Positions 33,416 to 42,209 of a stretch of 64,000 nucleotides of DNA are shown here, one piece after another. The notes under the pieces were generated by a model. That model was given only the letters and a program-made list of their open reading frames with translations, was not told where the DNA came from and made no database searches. The stretch is from contig NZ_CP109013.1 in the NCBI RefSeq assembly GCF_036226745.1, positions 5,394,001 through 5,458,000 of the forward strand, read 5' to 3'. Source of the DNA: Streptomyces sp. NBC_00683 (GTDB lineage: Bacteria; Actinomycetota; Actinomycetes; Streptomycetales; Streptomycetaceae). Numbering within the stretch: position 1 is the first letter of the stretch; each line of letters starts with the position of its first letter. A program made the translations under genes and the position numbers.

Positions 33416-33682
33416 ATGGCCAAGGAACCCCAGAGCGACCGCAATACGGGACTCGAGAGCCTGCTTGAGCAGGCTCAATGGTCACGTACGCAGCTCGCTA
33501 ACGCTGTGAATCGTGTGGGTGCTCAAGAGGTGCTGACATGGCGAGCTCGGAAGTCGCTAGCTGGTCGGCGCCGCTGGCAGGGCTGCCGTCGCCCGCGCAG
33601 CCGAGCGCCCCCGTGCGGGCGCGGAGGCGCTCCGTACGGGGGTCGGGTCTCGGTGGGGGATGTCAGGCGCGTACGGCGGTGA
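33416..33682 (+). pseudogene. 5' remnant of an HTH regulator gene (regulator N-terminus only)
   Basis: The first about 38 codons read SLLEQAQWSRTQLANAVNRVGAQE, the start of a large Streptomyces HTH/TPR-type regulator (usual continuation is a DNA-binding helix ending in a HWLSG motif and more than 300 further residues). After codon 38 the frame turns Arg/Pro-rich and stops at 33682, antisense to the end of the lipoprotein gene. So the regulator lost its 3' part by deletion or recombination. Confidence 0.65.
33603..33632. terminator. GC-rich inverted repeat after the lipoprotein gene
   Basis: GAGCGCC (33603-33609) pairs with GGCGCTC (33626-33632); an alternative inner stem GCGCCC / GGGCGC exists. 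It starts 31 bases past the stop of the minus-strand gene at 33663. Confidence 0.5.
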
Positions 33683-34268
33683 TCACTACGCCGTTTCCGG
33701 CCTGGATCCTGAGTGTGGTGCCGTCCCAGGTGACGGGCAGCGGGGACGGTGTGGTGTCCACCGGGGAGCCGGCGTCGACCGGGGCGGATCCCGCGGAGTG
33801 GCCCCACTGCAGCGTGAGCGAGGCGTCGTCGCCGACCGTGCCGGGCATGCCGGTGGCTGCCCAGATGTTCTCCGTACTCACGTTGTCGATGCGGACCACG
33901 AGCTCGTTGCCGGTCAGCTCGAAGGAGCCCATCAGGTCGTCCGCGTCGAGGCTCCAGTTCCGGCCCGTGATCTCGATCCGTTTGTACTCGTCGTTGACCT
34001 GGCCCTGCGGGGTGAAGGCGAGGTTCCATGCGCCGGCCACGAAGGCCTGGACCGCGGCCCCGGTGACCGTCGGCCTGGCGGGCTTGCCGGCCGCTCCCGG
34101 CGCCTCGTCGCCGTCCTTGTTCCCGCCGCAGGCTGCCAGGGCGACGGAGAGCAGGCCGAGGCCGCCGTACCTGAGCATGTCCCGCCTTCGGACGGACTTC
34201 CCCAGCTGCCCGAGTCCGTTCAGCACCGGTGCCTGCCTTCCCCTTGTGCGGCCGACCGGGCCTGCCAT
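33663..34268 (-). CDS. Tat-exported putative lipoprotein
   Basis: A 201-residue protein. A twin-arginine motif (VRRRDMLRYGG) precedes a hydrophobic stretch ending in the lipobox LAAC (Cys47), so it is probably exported folded by Tat and lipidated. The mature part is beta-rich (RIEITGRNWSLDADDLMGSFEL, LVVRIDNVSTENIWAATGM) without recognised family. ATG 34268 has AGGTGG upstream; a GTG at the RR motif is an alternative start. No operon partner. Confidence 0.82.
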   Translation of the reverse strand: MAGPVGRTRGRQAPVLNGLGQLGKSVRRRDMLRYGGLGLLSVALAACGGNKDGDEAPGAAGKPARPTVTGAAVQAFVAGAWNLAFTPQGQVNDEYKRIEITGRNWSLDADDLMGSFELTGNELVVRIDNVSTENIWAATGMPGTVGDDASLTLQWGHSAGSAPVDAGSPVDTTPSPLPVTWDGTTLRIQAGNGVVITAVRA

Positions 34269-34452
34269 CCGACCACCTGTCCGCTCTGTCGTTGTTCGGG
34301 AGCCAGAGTGTGGCGCAGGTGTCGCCCGGATGTCAGTGAATTGCGTGTATGTGGAGGTACTCGTCCTTCGGGGTGAGGAAAGTGGTAGTGGGGCGCTTGG
34401 CGTCCCATCTGCCCGGACCGGCGGGCAGTCCTCCCGGCAGGCCGGGCGTCCC

Positions 34453-34665
34453 CTACTCGGCCTTGTCCTCGGTGAGCGTGTGCGCGACCAGGGCGTTGGC
34501 GTGGCCGTGGCCCAGGCCGTGCTCCGTCTTGAGCCAGGAGACGAGCTCCATGTGCCTGGTCAGGGGTGAGGTGCGGATGAGGTCCTTCCACTCCGCGATC
34601 GGGCGGCCGTGCTTCTTCTCGATCGAGGGGAAGTAGCTCGCGGGGCCCTTTGCCGGTTCAGTCAT
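34453..34665 (-). CDS. DUF4287 domain protein
   Basis: A 70-residue protein: GPASYFPSIEKKHGRPIAEWKDLI then HMELVSWLKTEHGLGHGHANALVAHTL. This is the complete DUF4287 signature, a small helical protein widespread in actinobacteria, function unknown. ATG 34665 is the only plausible start. It faces the SpoIIE-type gene at 34916 across a roughly 250-base divergent region. Confidence 0.9.
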   Translation of the reverse strand: MTEPAKGPASYFPSIEKKHGRPIAEWKDLIRTSPLTRHMELVSWLKTEHGLGHGHANALVAHTLTEDKAE

Positions 34666-34915
34666 GTCGCCACGTCCTAGTCGTTTCCGTATGTCGTCAG
34701 GTGAGGTCGCGTTCTGCTGCGCTTATGACTGCGGCGGCGCCCGAAAGTGATCGGTGGTCCGGGTCTGCCTTTCCGATTCCGTCGACCGGCCCGTACCGCG
34801 TCCGGCCGAGGCTCAGGTCGCGGGCGTCGGGCAGGGGGCAGATCCTGGGGGCGTCGGTGTCGGTGTACGGAGACCCGCTCCCGGGTCCCGTGAAAGGGGC
34901 GAAGGAGCTGGGTCG

Positions 34916-37198
34916 ATGGCTGACACGCCCCTGATGGTCGTGGACAGCGCCGGAGTGGTCACCGGGTGGAGCAGCCGCGCCGAGCGGCGTTTCGGCCTTA
35001 CGGCCGCCACCGCGGTGGGCCAGCACGTCATGGCGGTTCTCGGTGGTGGGGTGCTGCGGGAGGCGGGCGGCGACAGGGGGCCCGCCCTGCGGCTGCAGCC
35101 ACTGCCGGGGCCGGAAGGGGTCTGGGGGGTCTGGCCCGACGCGAGTGGTGGGCCCGGCAAGGACGAAGTGGGACCGGCCGTGCTGGAAGCACTCTTCACG
35201 CAGTCGCGGGTACGCGTCCTCGCGCTCGACCCGCAACTCCGCGTCATGCGGGTCAGCGGATCGTCCGAGGACGCGGAGGTCGTCGCGCGGCTTCGCGGGC
35301 GGCCGTTCGCCGAGGTGTGCGGCTTCGTGGACGCGGAGGGTGTGGAGGCCTTCGTGCGTGAGGCGCTGCACGCCGACGGCCACGGCGCGGAGTGTTCGTT
35401 CCGGGCCCGGCCGGCCGACGGGTCGGCGGGCCTGCGCATCCTGTCCGTATCGGCGTTCCGGCTGCAGGACCGTCAGGGGGAGGTCCTGGGGGTCGGGGTG
35501 GCCGTCGTCGATGCCACCGATCGGGAGCGGTCGAAGGCCCGGGAGGCGGCGCTGTCCTCGGTACGCCACGGCGTGGGGCGGACGCTGGATGTCGAGGCCA
35601 CCTGCCACGAACTCGTCGACGCACTCGTACCCGGCTACGCGGACATCGCCGTCGTCGAGGTCGTCGACGGGGTGCTGCGCGGCGAAGACCCCCTTCCGTT
35701 CCCACTGGCCCCCGGGATTCCGCTGCGCCGTGCCGCCGCCGGCGGCAACAGGACCGATCCGGCCCACCCGGTGGGAGACGTGCGTGCCGTCGCGTCGGGT
35801 ACGCCCTACGCGCGGGTGCTGTCCGACCTCCAGCCGCGCCTGGTACCCCTGAAGGACGCCCCGTGGGCCTCCGCCGACCCCGCGCGTGCCCGCTCGATCC
35901 GTTCGAGCGGTGCCCACACCCTCCTGGTGGCACCGCTCACCCTGCGCGGAGCGATCCTGGGCATGGTGAGCCTCTACCGGTGCAACGACTCCGAACCGTT
36001 CCGCGAGGAAGACCTCCCGGTCGTCTCGGCACTGGCCTCCCGGAGCGCCCTCAACATCGACAACGCCCGCCGCTACGCGCACGAGCACACCATCGCCAGC
36101 ACCCTCCAGCGCCGGCTCCTGCCCCGGAACCCGGCGGCACGGACCGGTGTCGAGACGGCCCACCTGCTGATGCCCGGCGGAGGAAGCGGCTGCTGGTTCG
36201 ACACGATCGCCCTGTCCGGTGCCCGCACCGGACTGGTCATCGGCGAGGTGGCCGAGGGCGGCATCCACGCGGCCACCACCATGGGCCAGCTGCGCACCGT
36301 CGTCAACGCGCTTGCCGCACTCGACCTGGAACCTGACGAGCTGCTCGCGCGCCTGTACGACACCTCGCGCCGGCTGGCGCGGGAGCGCGCGGAGCTGCCG
36401 CACAGCGACCCGCTGCACAGGAGCCCGCTCGCGGCGACCTGTGTGTACGCCACGTACGACCCGTTCAGCCGTACGTGCACGGTCGCGTCGGCCGGGCATC
36501 CGGCCCCGCTCGTGATCGGCCCGGACGGCTCCGCGGCGGTGGCCGGGCTTCCCGAAGGCCCGTCGCTCGGCTCCCCCGAGCAGGCCCCGTTCGCGACCAC
36601 CTCGTTCACGCTGAGCGAGGGCAGCATGCTGGCGTTCTACAGCCGGGCGATGCAGAGCCATGCCGAGTCCTCGTCCGGCGCCCTGCGCCGCGCGCTCACC
36701 CACCCCGAACGCCCCCTGCAGGAGCTGTGCGACGCGGCCGCCTACACGCTCCCCGACACGCTCGACCTCCAGGGAGCCACACTGCTCCTGGCGCGGACCC
36801 AAGGCATGCCCGCGGACCGTTTCGCCGCGTGGGAACTCCCGCACGACAAGTCGGCCCCCGCGGCGGCCCGCCGTCTGACGACCCGGAAGCTCGCCGACTG
36901 GAACCTCGACGAGGACGCGCGCTACGCGGCCGAGCTCATCGTCAGTGAACTCGTGACCAACGCGGTGCGCTACGGGAGTCCGCCGCTGGAACTGCGTCTC
37001 ATCCTCGACCGGGGACTGACGTGCGAGATCCGCGACACGAGCCCCGTGGCTCCGCACCTGCGCCATGCCCGGACGGTCGACGAGGGAGGGCGTGGCCTCT
37101 TCATCATCTCCCAGCTCGCCAGCCACTGGGGCGCCCGGTACGCGCCCGACGGCAAGACCGTCTGGGCCGAGCAGACACTGCCGCCCGAGCCCGCCTGA
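34916..37198 (+). CDS. PAS-GAF-SpoIIE-HATPase protein (SpoIIE-type phosphatase family), probably degenerate
   Basis: A 760-residue soluble multidomain protein. Two PAS-like parts (about 1-60 and 70-205), a GAF domain (about 215-380), a PP2C/SpoIIE domain (about 395-610, starting TIASTLQRRLLPRNPA) and a C-terminal anti-sigma-type HATPase (about 640-755, LIVSELVTNAVRYG; ADEGGRGLFI-like end). Such proteins regulate sigma factors through anti-anti-sigma dephosphorylation and the HATPase kinase. In the SpoIIE domain the first metal motif, normally GGDWFD, reads GSGCWFD, and the second, normally GDVxGHG, reads GEVAEGG. Two Asp metal ligands are therefore replaced, so catalysis is doubtful. ATG 34916 has GAAGGAG upstream. 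Confidence 0.92.
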   Translation: MADTPLMVVDSAGVVTGWSSRAERRFGLTAATAVGQHVMAVLGGGVLREAGGDRGPALRLQPLPGPEGVWGVWPDASGGPGKDEVGPAVLEALFTQSRVRVLALDPQLRVMRVSGSSEDAEVVARLRGRPFAEVCGFVDAEGVEAFVREALHADGHGAECSFRARPADGSAGLRILSVSAFRLQDRQGEVLGVGVAVVDATDRERSKAREAALSSVRHGVGRTLDVEATCHELVDALVPGYADIAVVEVVDGVLRGEDPLPFPLAPGIPLRRAAAGGNRTDPAHPVGDVRAVASGTPYARVLSDLQPRLVPLKDAPWASADPARARSIRSSGAHTLLVAPLTLRGAILGMVSLYRCNDSEPFREEDLPVVSALASRSALNIDNARRYAHEHTIASTLQRRLLPRNPAARTGVETAHLLMPGGGSGCWFDTIALSGARTGLVIGEVAEGGIHAATTMGQLRTVVNALAALDLEPDELLARLYDTSRRLARERAELPHSDPLHRSPLAATCVYATYDPFSRTCTVASAGHPAPLVIGPDGSAAVAGLPEGPSLGSPEQAPFATTSFTLSEGSMLAFYSRAMQSHAESSSGALRRALTHPERPLQELCDAAAYTLPDTLDLQGATLLLARTQGMPADRFAAWELPHDKSAPAAARRLTTRKLADWNLDEDARYAAELIVSELVTNAVRYGSPPLELRLILDRGLTCEIRDTSPVAPHLRHARTVDEGGRGLFIISQLASHWGARYAPDGKTVWAEQTLPPEPA

Positions 37199-37200
37199 GC

Positions 37201-37237
37201 CTGTCCGGGCCCGCCCGAGCCTGTCCGGGCCCGCCCG
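37201..37237. repeat. Two direct copies of CTGTCCGGGCCCGCCCG
   Basis: Direct repeat (37201-37217 and 37221-37237) right after the SpoIIE-type gene stop. Further on, ATCGCTTCA occurs twice 12 bases apart (37357-37365, 37369-37377) in the promoter region of the EACC1 operon. Confidence 0.7.
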
Positions 37238-37416
37238 CTGCGGCGCCCGGCGCGGTTGCCCCGGGTGGGGGACCCGCCGCCGCACGGCTCGTGAGTGGAG
37301 TGGGTACAAAGGGGTGCCCCGTGTCAACTCGCGTGAAATACTTGTGTGTTCAGTGAATCGCTTCAGGATCGCTTCATCGCGGGGCGGCGGCAACGGTGCC
37401 GATGGGGGCAGAACGC

Positions 37417-37914
37417 ATGACAGACGGGGCGCAAGCAGGCGGGCAGGAGCCCGGACGGAGCGGGGAAACGGTCGAGTTACGGATCAGCGTCAGCGGTACC
37501 CACACCCGCAGGGACGACCTCGAAGCGCTCCACACCTGGCTGAAGAGTGCGCCCGCGCTCGAAGAGGCGCGGGAGCGGCACGAGCTCGGCGTCGGGCGGA
37601 AGGACTCGCTCACCCAGACCGAGGGCATGAGCGGGGAGTTGATCCAGGACATCATCCTCGTCGTCTCCGTCGAGGTGGCCCGCTCCGTCTCGGAGAACGC
37701 GTGGCGGTCCGTGGAGACCTGGCTGCGCAACCGGCGCAGGTTCGCCGACCCCGAGGAGACACCGCGCGTCACCCTCGACGGGCCGGACACGGGGCCCGGT
37801 TCCGGCCTCGGCCGTGACACCGCCCGTGACAGCGATCGTGACGGCCCGCCGGAAGCGGGGCCCGAGTCCGGCCCGCGGAACGGAGCGCGCGGCGACGAGC
37901 CCGGAGAGGTCTAG
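37417..37914 (+). CDS. EACC1-like protein (effector-associated constant component)
   Basis: A 165-residue protein whose first 115 residues show the EACC1 pattern: a first strand ELRISVSG, a helix DDLEALHTWLKSAPALEEARERH, a Gly-rich break with GMSGELIQDIILVV, and a helix ARSVSENAWRSVETWLRNRRR followed by a short strand VTLDG. EACC1 proteins are small conserved partners of caspase-like or trypsin-like proteases in actinobacterial conflict and signalling loci. The C-terminal 50 residues are low-complexity (Asp/Gly/Pro). Its stop is six bases before the caspase gene, so it is first in a three-gene operon. Classification rests on pattern recognition. Confidence 0.75.
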   Translation: MTDGAQAGGQEPGRSGETVELRISVSGTHTRRDDLEALHTWLKSAPALEEARERHELGVGRKDSLTQTEGMSGELIQDIILVVSVEVARSVSENAWRSVETWLRNRRRFADPEETPRVTLDGPDTGPGSGLGRDTARDSDRDGPPEAGPESGPRNGARGDEPGEV

Positions 37915-37919
37915 CCGCC

Positions 37920-40697
37920 GTGCCGCCGTACAACGCGCGCGGCGAGGAGAACAGAGCCGAGCGGCACCGCGCCGTGCTCGTCGGGGTGGAGACCTACACC
38001 GGTAACCGGAACGACCTGCCGGCCGTACGGCACAGCCTTCGCCTCATGGCCGAGGCACTGACGGCCGAGGGTACCGGGGTGCTGGATCCGGCGGATCTCG
38101 TCATCGTTCCCGGAGCCGGGGAGCCGGACGGTTCCAGGGCCGTCGATCCGCTGCGGGTGCGGGCGGCGCTCAGCGCTGCCCGCGACGAGGTGACCGGCCT
38201 GCTGATCGTCTACTTCGCGGGGCACGGCATCGTGCGCCCCGACGGCAGCGACCTCAACCTGATGTTCACCGACTCGCGCGTCACCCGGGACCGGCACCAC
38301 CCCTTCGTGGACACCCTGTCCTGGCGGGACGACGTCATGCCCGAACTGCGCAACGCCCGCGCCGACTGGGTGGTCGTCATCCTCGACTGCTGCTTCGCGG
38401 GCAACGCGCTCTCCTCGTTCACCCCTGCCGTCGGCCAGAACTTCGCGCTGCTCACCGCGGCCGAGCCGGGCGTGGAGATCCCGCCCGGCGACCCCGCCAC
38501 CGGTACGGAGTTCACCGCGGCCCTGCACCGGCTGCTGACCGGGTCCACCGCCGGGCCGGAACCGGCGACGTTCACCCGCGTCGTCACGGGGATACGCGAG
38601 GCGATGGCACCGCTCAAAGCCGTCGACGGGCACCCGTGGATTCCGGAGGAGCGGCGGCACGGCGACGATGTGGTGCTCGCCCTCACGGGAGACGCGCCAC
38701 CACCCACGCCGCCTTCCCCGCAGCCCCCGCCACGGCCGACGCACCCGGTTGCTCCGCCGGAGCCGCGAAGGCGGCGACTGGCCTCAGCTGCTGTCGTCGG
38801 GCGCCGGCTCCTGGCACGGCCCCGCCGGTTGACCCGCACAACCACCCTCGTCCTCACGGGCGTTGCCGTACTCGCCGGGGCGGGCGCCTGGCTCCTCACG
38901 GGCCTCGTGCCGGGCGGGTCCACCTCCTGTGCGCCGCCCCTGGAGCTGCGCGTCCTCGCCGACCCCGACATCCGTTCCACCGTCCAGCGGGCCGCCGACG
39001 CCTACCCGAAGCAGCGCCGGGACGGGGACCGCGACTGCCGGGCCACCAACATCACCGTGTACGACGCCAAGGCCACGGACGCCGTGGCCGCCTTCCGGTC
39101 CTCCTCGCTCTGGCAGGAGCCGCCCGCCGCCTGCCCCGCGTCGGGCGACTGCCTGCGGCCCCAACGGGACCTCGGCGCCCAGCCGGACATCTGGATTCCG
39201 GCCGCCGGGAGCGCGTGGCAGCGGGCGACCGACACTGAGGAGAGCGATGCCGCCGGAGGCAGCGCCGCCGCCTCCGCCTCGGCAAGGGCGGCCGGTTCCG
39301 ACGAGGGCGCCGGGAACAGCGTCGTGACGCTGGAGCCGCTCGGCCCCCTCGCGTTCACCCCGATGGTCCTCGCCGTGCCGTACACCATGCCGCTGGCGAA
39401 AGCCGTACAGACCGGCACCCCGCTCGGCTCGATCATCTCCGCGCTGCGGGGGGCGCAGAAGGAACCGGTCGCCGTCCTGCGGCCCGACCCGGAAGGCACG
39501 GAGGGGGCCCTGCTGTCGACCGGGGCCCTGTACGCGTCCGAGGGCTCCGGGCCCGCGTCGGCGCTCGAACAGGGCATGGCCCAGGCGCTCCGGCCGATGC
39601 CCTCCACCGCCCGGGAGCTGATGTGCGCCCTGGCCGACGTGTCCAGCAACTCCCTGGAGGACAGGGCCGCCGTCCTCGTACCGGAGCAGACCATGGCGCA
39701 GTTCAACCTGCGCCCCACGGACCCCGGCCACCCGTCCTGTGCGACGGACACCCTGGACGGCCGCACCGCCCAGTACCCCTCCGACGTACCGGTCCTGGAC
39801 CTGCCGTTCATCCGGGTCACCTGGGACGACGCGGGCCGGGACGCCGACGCGCGCAGGACGGCGGTGACGGACTTCCACGCGTGGCTGGCCGAGGACGCCG
39901 ACGCGCAGAAGCTGTTCACCGACGACGGATTCCGCGGCGTCGACAAGGACGGCAGCCCCGCCCCGCCCGCCCAGGGCTCGCCGCTCACGGCGGACGCCAA
40001 CGAGGAAGCCGTACGGGAGCAGCTCCCGCCGGCCGGCGCGAGCACGGTCACGGCCGCCTCGCTGAGCGAGACCCTGCGCCGCTACCGGGAGGCCCTCGGG
40101 CCGGGACGGGTCCTGTACCTCCTGGACAACTCGACCTCGATGGCGGACAAACGGGTCTGGGACGGAACAGGACGGGCCAAGGAACTGGTGACGCGTTCGA
40201 TGGGGTCCCTGGGTGCCAAGGACACGTACGGCGTGTGGTCCCTGGCCGTGCGGGGCGGGAAGAAGGCCACGGACGTGGTGCCGTTCGGGCCGAACGCCCG
40301 GGACGCCGGGCAGCGGGACAGTGCGCGGCGGGCCGTCGCCGCGGCCAGGACCGCCGATCTCGACGCCCGGATCGCGGACGGGCTGCGCGACGCCCTCGCC
40401 ACCCTGCGCGGAGGGTCCACCGACGACGAACAGCCCAGGCTCCTCGTCCTGGTCACCGACGACGAGGACTCCGCCGCCATCGGGAAGAAGGAGCTGGGCC
40501 GGCTGCTCGCGGACGCCCGACAGGGGCCTCCCGTCCGGATCGTGGCGGTCTCGCTGCAGAGCGGCGGCTGCTCGGCCGGCCGGTTCGGCGAGCGGCTCAC
40601 CGAGGCGACCGGCGGGCGCTGCCTGGACCCGGCCGACGACATTCCGACCGAGTTGGCAGCGGAAGTCGCCAAGACCGGTACGGGGGACGCCAAATGA
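37920..40697 (+). CDS. Caspase-like protease fused to TM, solute-binding and vWA domains
   Basis: A 925-residue fusion. Residues 15-250 are a caspase-like (peptidase C14) domain: RHRAVLVGVETY, catalytic His102 in IVYFAGHG, catalytic Cys158 in VILDCCFAG. A Pro-rich linker (260-285) leads to one membrane helix (about 308-330, LVLTGVAVLAGAGAWLLTGL). Residues 338-715 form a periplasmic solute-binding-like domain (LELRVLADPDIRSTVQRA, DIWIPAAGSAW). Residues 730-925 form a von Willebrand A domain with MIDAS motif DNSTS (736-740). So the caspase faces the cytoplasm while the ligand-binding and vWA domains face out. GTG 37920 follows EACC1 after five bases. The layout suggests that an external ligand or partner triggers an internal protease. 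Confidence 0.9.
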   Translation: MPPYNARGEENRAERHRAVLVGVETYTGNRNDLPAVRHSLRLMAEALTAEGTGVLDPADLVIVPGAGEPDGSRAVDPLRVRAALSAARDEVTGLLIVYFAGHGIVRPDGSDLNLMFTDSRVTRDRHHPFVDTLSWRDDVMPELRNARADWVVVILDCCFAGNALSSFTPAVGQNFALLTAAEPGVEIPPGDPATGTEFTAALHRLLTGSTAGPEPATFTRVVTGIREAMAPLKAVDGHPWIPEERRHGDDVVLALTGDAPPPTPPSPQPPPRPTHPVAPPEPRRRRLASAAVVGRRLLARPRRLTRTTTLVLTGVAVLAGAGAWLLTGLVPGGSTSCAPPLELRVLADPDIRSTVQRAADAYPKQRRDGDRDCRATNITVYDAKATDAVAAFRSSSLWQEPPAACPASGDCLRPQRDLGAQPDIWIPAAGSAWQRATDTEESDAAGGSAAASASARAAGSDEGAGNSVVTLEPLGPLAFTPMVLAVPYTMPLAKAVQTGTPLGSIISALRGAQKEPVAVLRPDPEGTEGALLSTGALYASEGSGPASALEQGMAQALRPMPSTARELMCALADVSSNSLEDRAAVLVPEQTMAQFNLRPTDPGHPSCATDTLDGRTAQYPSDVPVLDLPFIRVTWDDAGRDADARRTAVTDFHAWLAEDADAQKLFTDDGFRGVDKDGSPAPPAQGSPLTADANEEAVREQLPPAGASTVTAASLSETLRRYREALGPGRVLYLLDNSTSMADKRVWDGTGRAKELVTRSMGSLGAKDTYGVWSLAVRGGKKATDVVPFGPNARDAGQRDSARRAVAAARTADLDARIADGLRDALATLRGGSTDDEQPRLLVLVTDDEDSAAIGKKELGRLLADARQGPPVRIVAVSLQSGGCSAGRFGERLTEATGGRCLDPADDIPTELAAEVAKTGTGDAK

Positions 40698-42178
40698 CGA
40701 GCCGTCAGCATCGCTGCCCCGTCGGCCGCGCAGTCGCCGCGGTCACCTGCCTGCTCACCCTCGCGTGCGCCGCCTGTACGGGAGGCCCCGACGACACACC
40801 CCCGCCCGGCGGGAAGGGCGAGGCCCGAGGACCCATCGTCGTCGCCAGCGGCCTCGACGTCACCGGGTCCGGGGGCGTACGGCAGCAGCTCATAGAGGAG
40901 TGGAACCGCAGGCACACCGGGAACAAGTCCCAGCAGGCCAAGCTCGTCGAACTGCCCGGCGGCGCCGACCAGCAGCGCAGTCAGCTCCTCGGCGCGCTCC
41001 AGTCAGGCAGCGCCCGCTATGACGTGGTGAACCTCGACATCACCTGGATCCCCGAATTCGCCGAGGCCGGACTCATCAGCCCGATGCCCGGCACCGGCAG
41101 CGGCAGTGGTGACGACGACGGTGCCGACGCCGTCGATCTCGACTTCATCAAGCGGGTCCACGCGACGACGGTCTGGAAGAGCCGCTCCTACGCCCGGCCG
41201 TTCAACACGGACGTCGGCCTCCTCTACTACCGCCCCGACCTGCTGACGGCCGCGGGAATCCAGACCGGCCGCCAGCCCACCGCCGCCTGGAGCTGGGACG
41301 ACCTCTACGCCTCCGTCGGAACCCTCGCACTCAGCCCCGACCGCGCCGAGGACCGGGCCGGCTGGACCACCCAGCTGAAGCAGTACGAGGGGCTGACCGC
41401 CAACGCCATCGAGGCCTTCGCCAGCGTGGGCGTCGAACTCGCCGACAGCGAAGGCCACTACACGTCGAGCCCCGAGGAACTGAAGAAGGGGCTCGACGAA
41501 CTGCTCGACCGCGCCCGCCTCGGCCGGATCCAGCCCGCCGCCCTCTCCTCGGACGAGACGGCGGCACTCACCGACTTCGCCGCGGGACGCGCCGTGTTCC
41601 TGCGCCACTGGCCCTACGTGTACGGGGCGCTGAAGGCACTCCTGCCACCCGACGCGTACTCGGTGAACCGGCTGCCGGGCGTCTCCGTGCTCGGCGGGCA
41701 GAACCTCGCCGTCACCGCGGACTCGCCCCGCGCCGACGACGCCCGCGAACTCGTCACGTTCCTGACCTCGCGGGAGAGCGAGCGCTGCCTGCTCGACGCG
41801 GGCTTCGCCGCGACCAGGGCCTCCGCCTACTCCAACGACCCTCGATGGCCCTGCTGGCCCCGGGTGGCCGCGGCGCTGCGGCCCGCCGGGGACTCGCCCG
41901 AGGCGGCGGGTACCGCGGCCACACCGACCGGGACGCCCGCTCCGTCGGGAGAGGGCGCCCGGAAGGACCAGGGGCAGTCGGCGCGCGACGCGTACCGACG
42001 GACCCTGAGCGCGGCACTGAACGAGGCGGTGCAGCGCCCACGCACCCCCTACTACGGGGCGTTCACCCACGTACTGCAGTCCCATGTGCACGCCCTGCTG
42101 GCCGCCAGGTCGCCGGACAGCGACACGGCGGCCACCGAACTCGACGCCGCCCTGCGGGACGCCTTCGCGGGCAAGTGA
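40694..42178 (+). CDS. Lipoprotein solute-binding protein of the caspase operon
   Basis: A 494-residue lipoprotein. The signal peptide ends in a lipobox (LACAAC, lipidated Cys28 or so) followed by a Gly/Pro linker. The body is an extracellular solute-binding protein of the sugar-binding class (ARGPIVVASGLDV, YDVVNLDITWIPEFAEAGLI, KSRSYARPFNTDVGLLYYRP, RAVFLRHWPYVYGAL). It overlaps the caspase gene by four bases (ATGA). No permease or ATPase gene follows, so it is unlikely to feed an ABC transporter; more likely it is a ligand-binding partner of the SBP-vWA half of the upstream protein. Confidence 0.9.
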   Translation: MTSRQHRCPVGRAVAAVTCLLTLACAACTGGPDDTPPPGGKGEARGPIVVASGLDVTGSGGVRQQLIEEWNRRHTGNKSQQAKLVELPGGADQQRSQLLGALQSGSARYDVVNLDITWIPEFAEAGLISPMPGTGSGSGDDDGADAVDLDFIKRVHATTVWKSRSYARPFNTDVGLLYYRPDLLTAAGIQTGRQPTAAWSWDDLYASVGTLALSPDRAEDRAGWTTQLKQYEGLTANAIEAFASVGVELADSEGHYTSSPEELKKGLDELLDRARLGRIQPAALSSDETAALTDFAAGRAVFLRHWPYVYGALKALLPPDAYSVNRLPGVSVLGGQNLAVTADSPRADDARELVTFLTSRESERCLLDAGFAATRASAYSNDPRWPCWPRVAAALRPAGDSPEAAGTAATPTGTPAPSGEGARKDQGQSARDAYRRTLSAALNEAVQRPRTPYYGAFTHVLQSHVHALLAARSPDSDTAATELDAALRDAFAGK

Positions 42179-42209
42179 ACGGGGCGGGGGAGCGAGCGGC
42201 CCCGGCGGG

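Noticed and set aside
34220..34591. 123-codon minus-strand ORF over the DUF4287 gene
   Set aside because: Out-of-frame shadow of the DUF4287 gene, which has the full family motif.
39623..40693. In-frame extension of the lipoprotein SBP gene upstream to 39623
   Set aside because: The extension overlaps the caspase-vWA gene and is Arg-rich; the signal peptide and lipobox begin at 40694.
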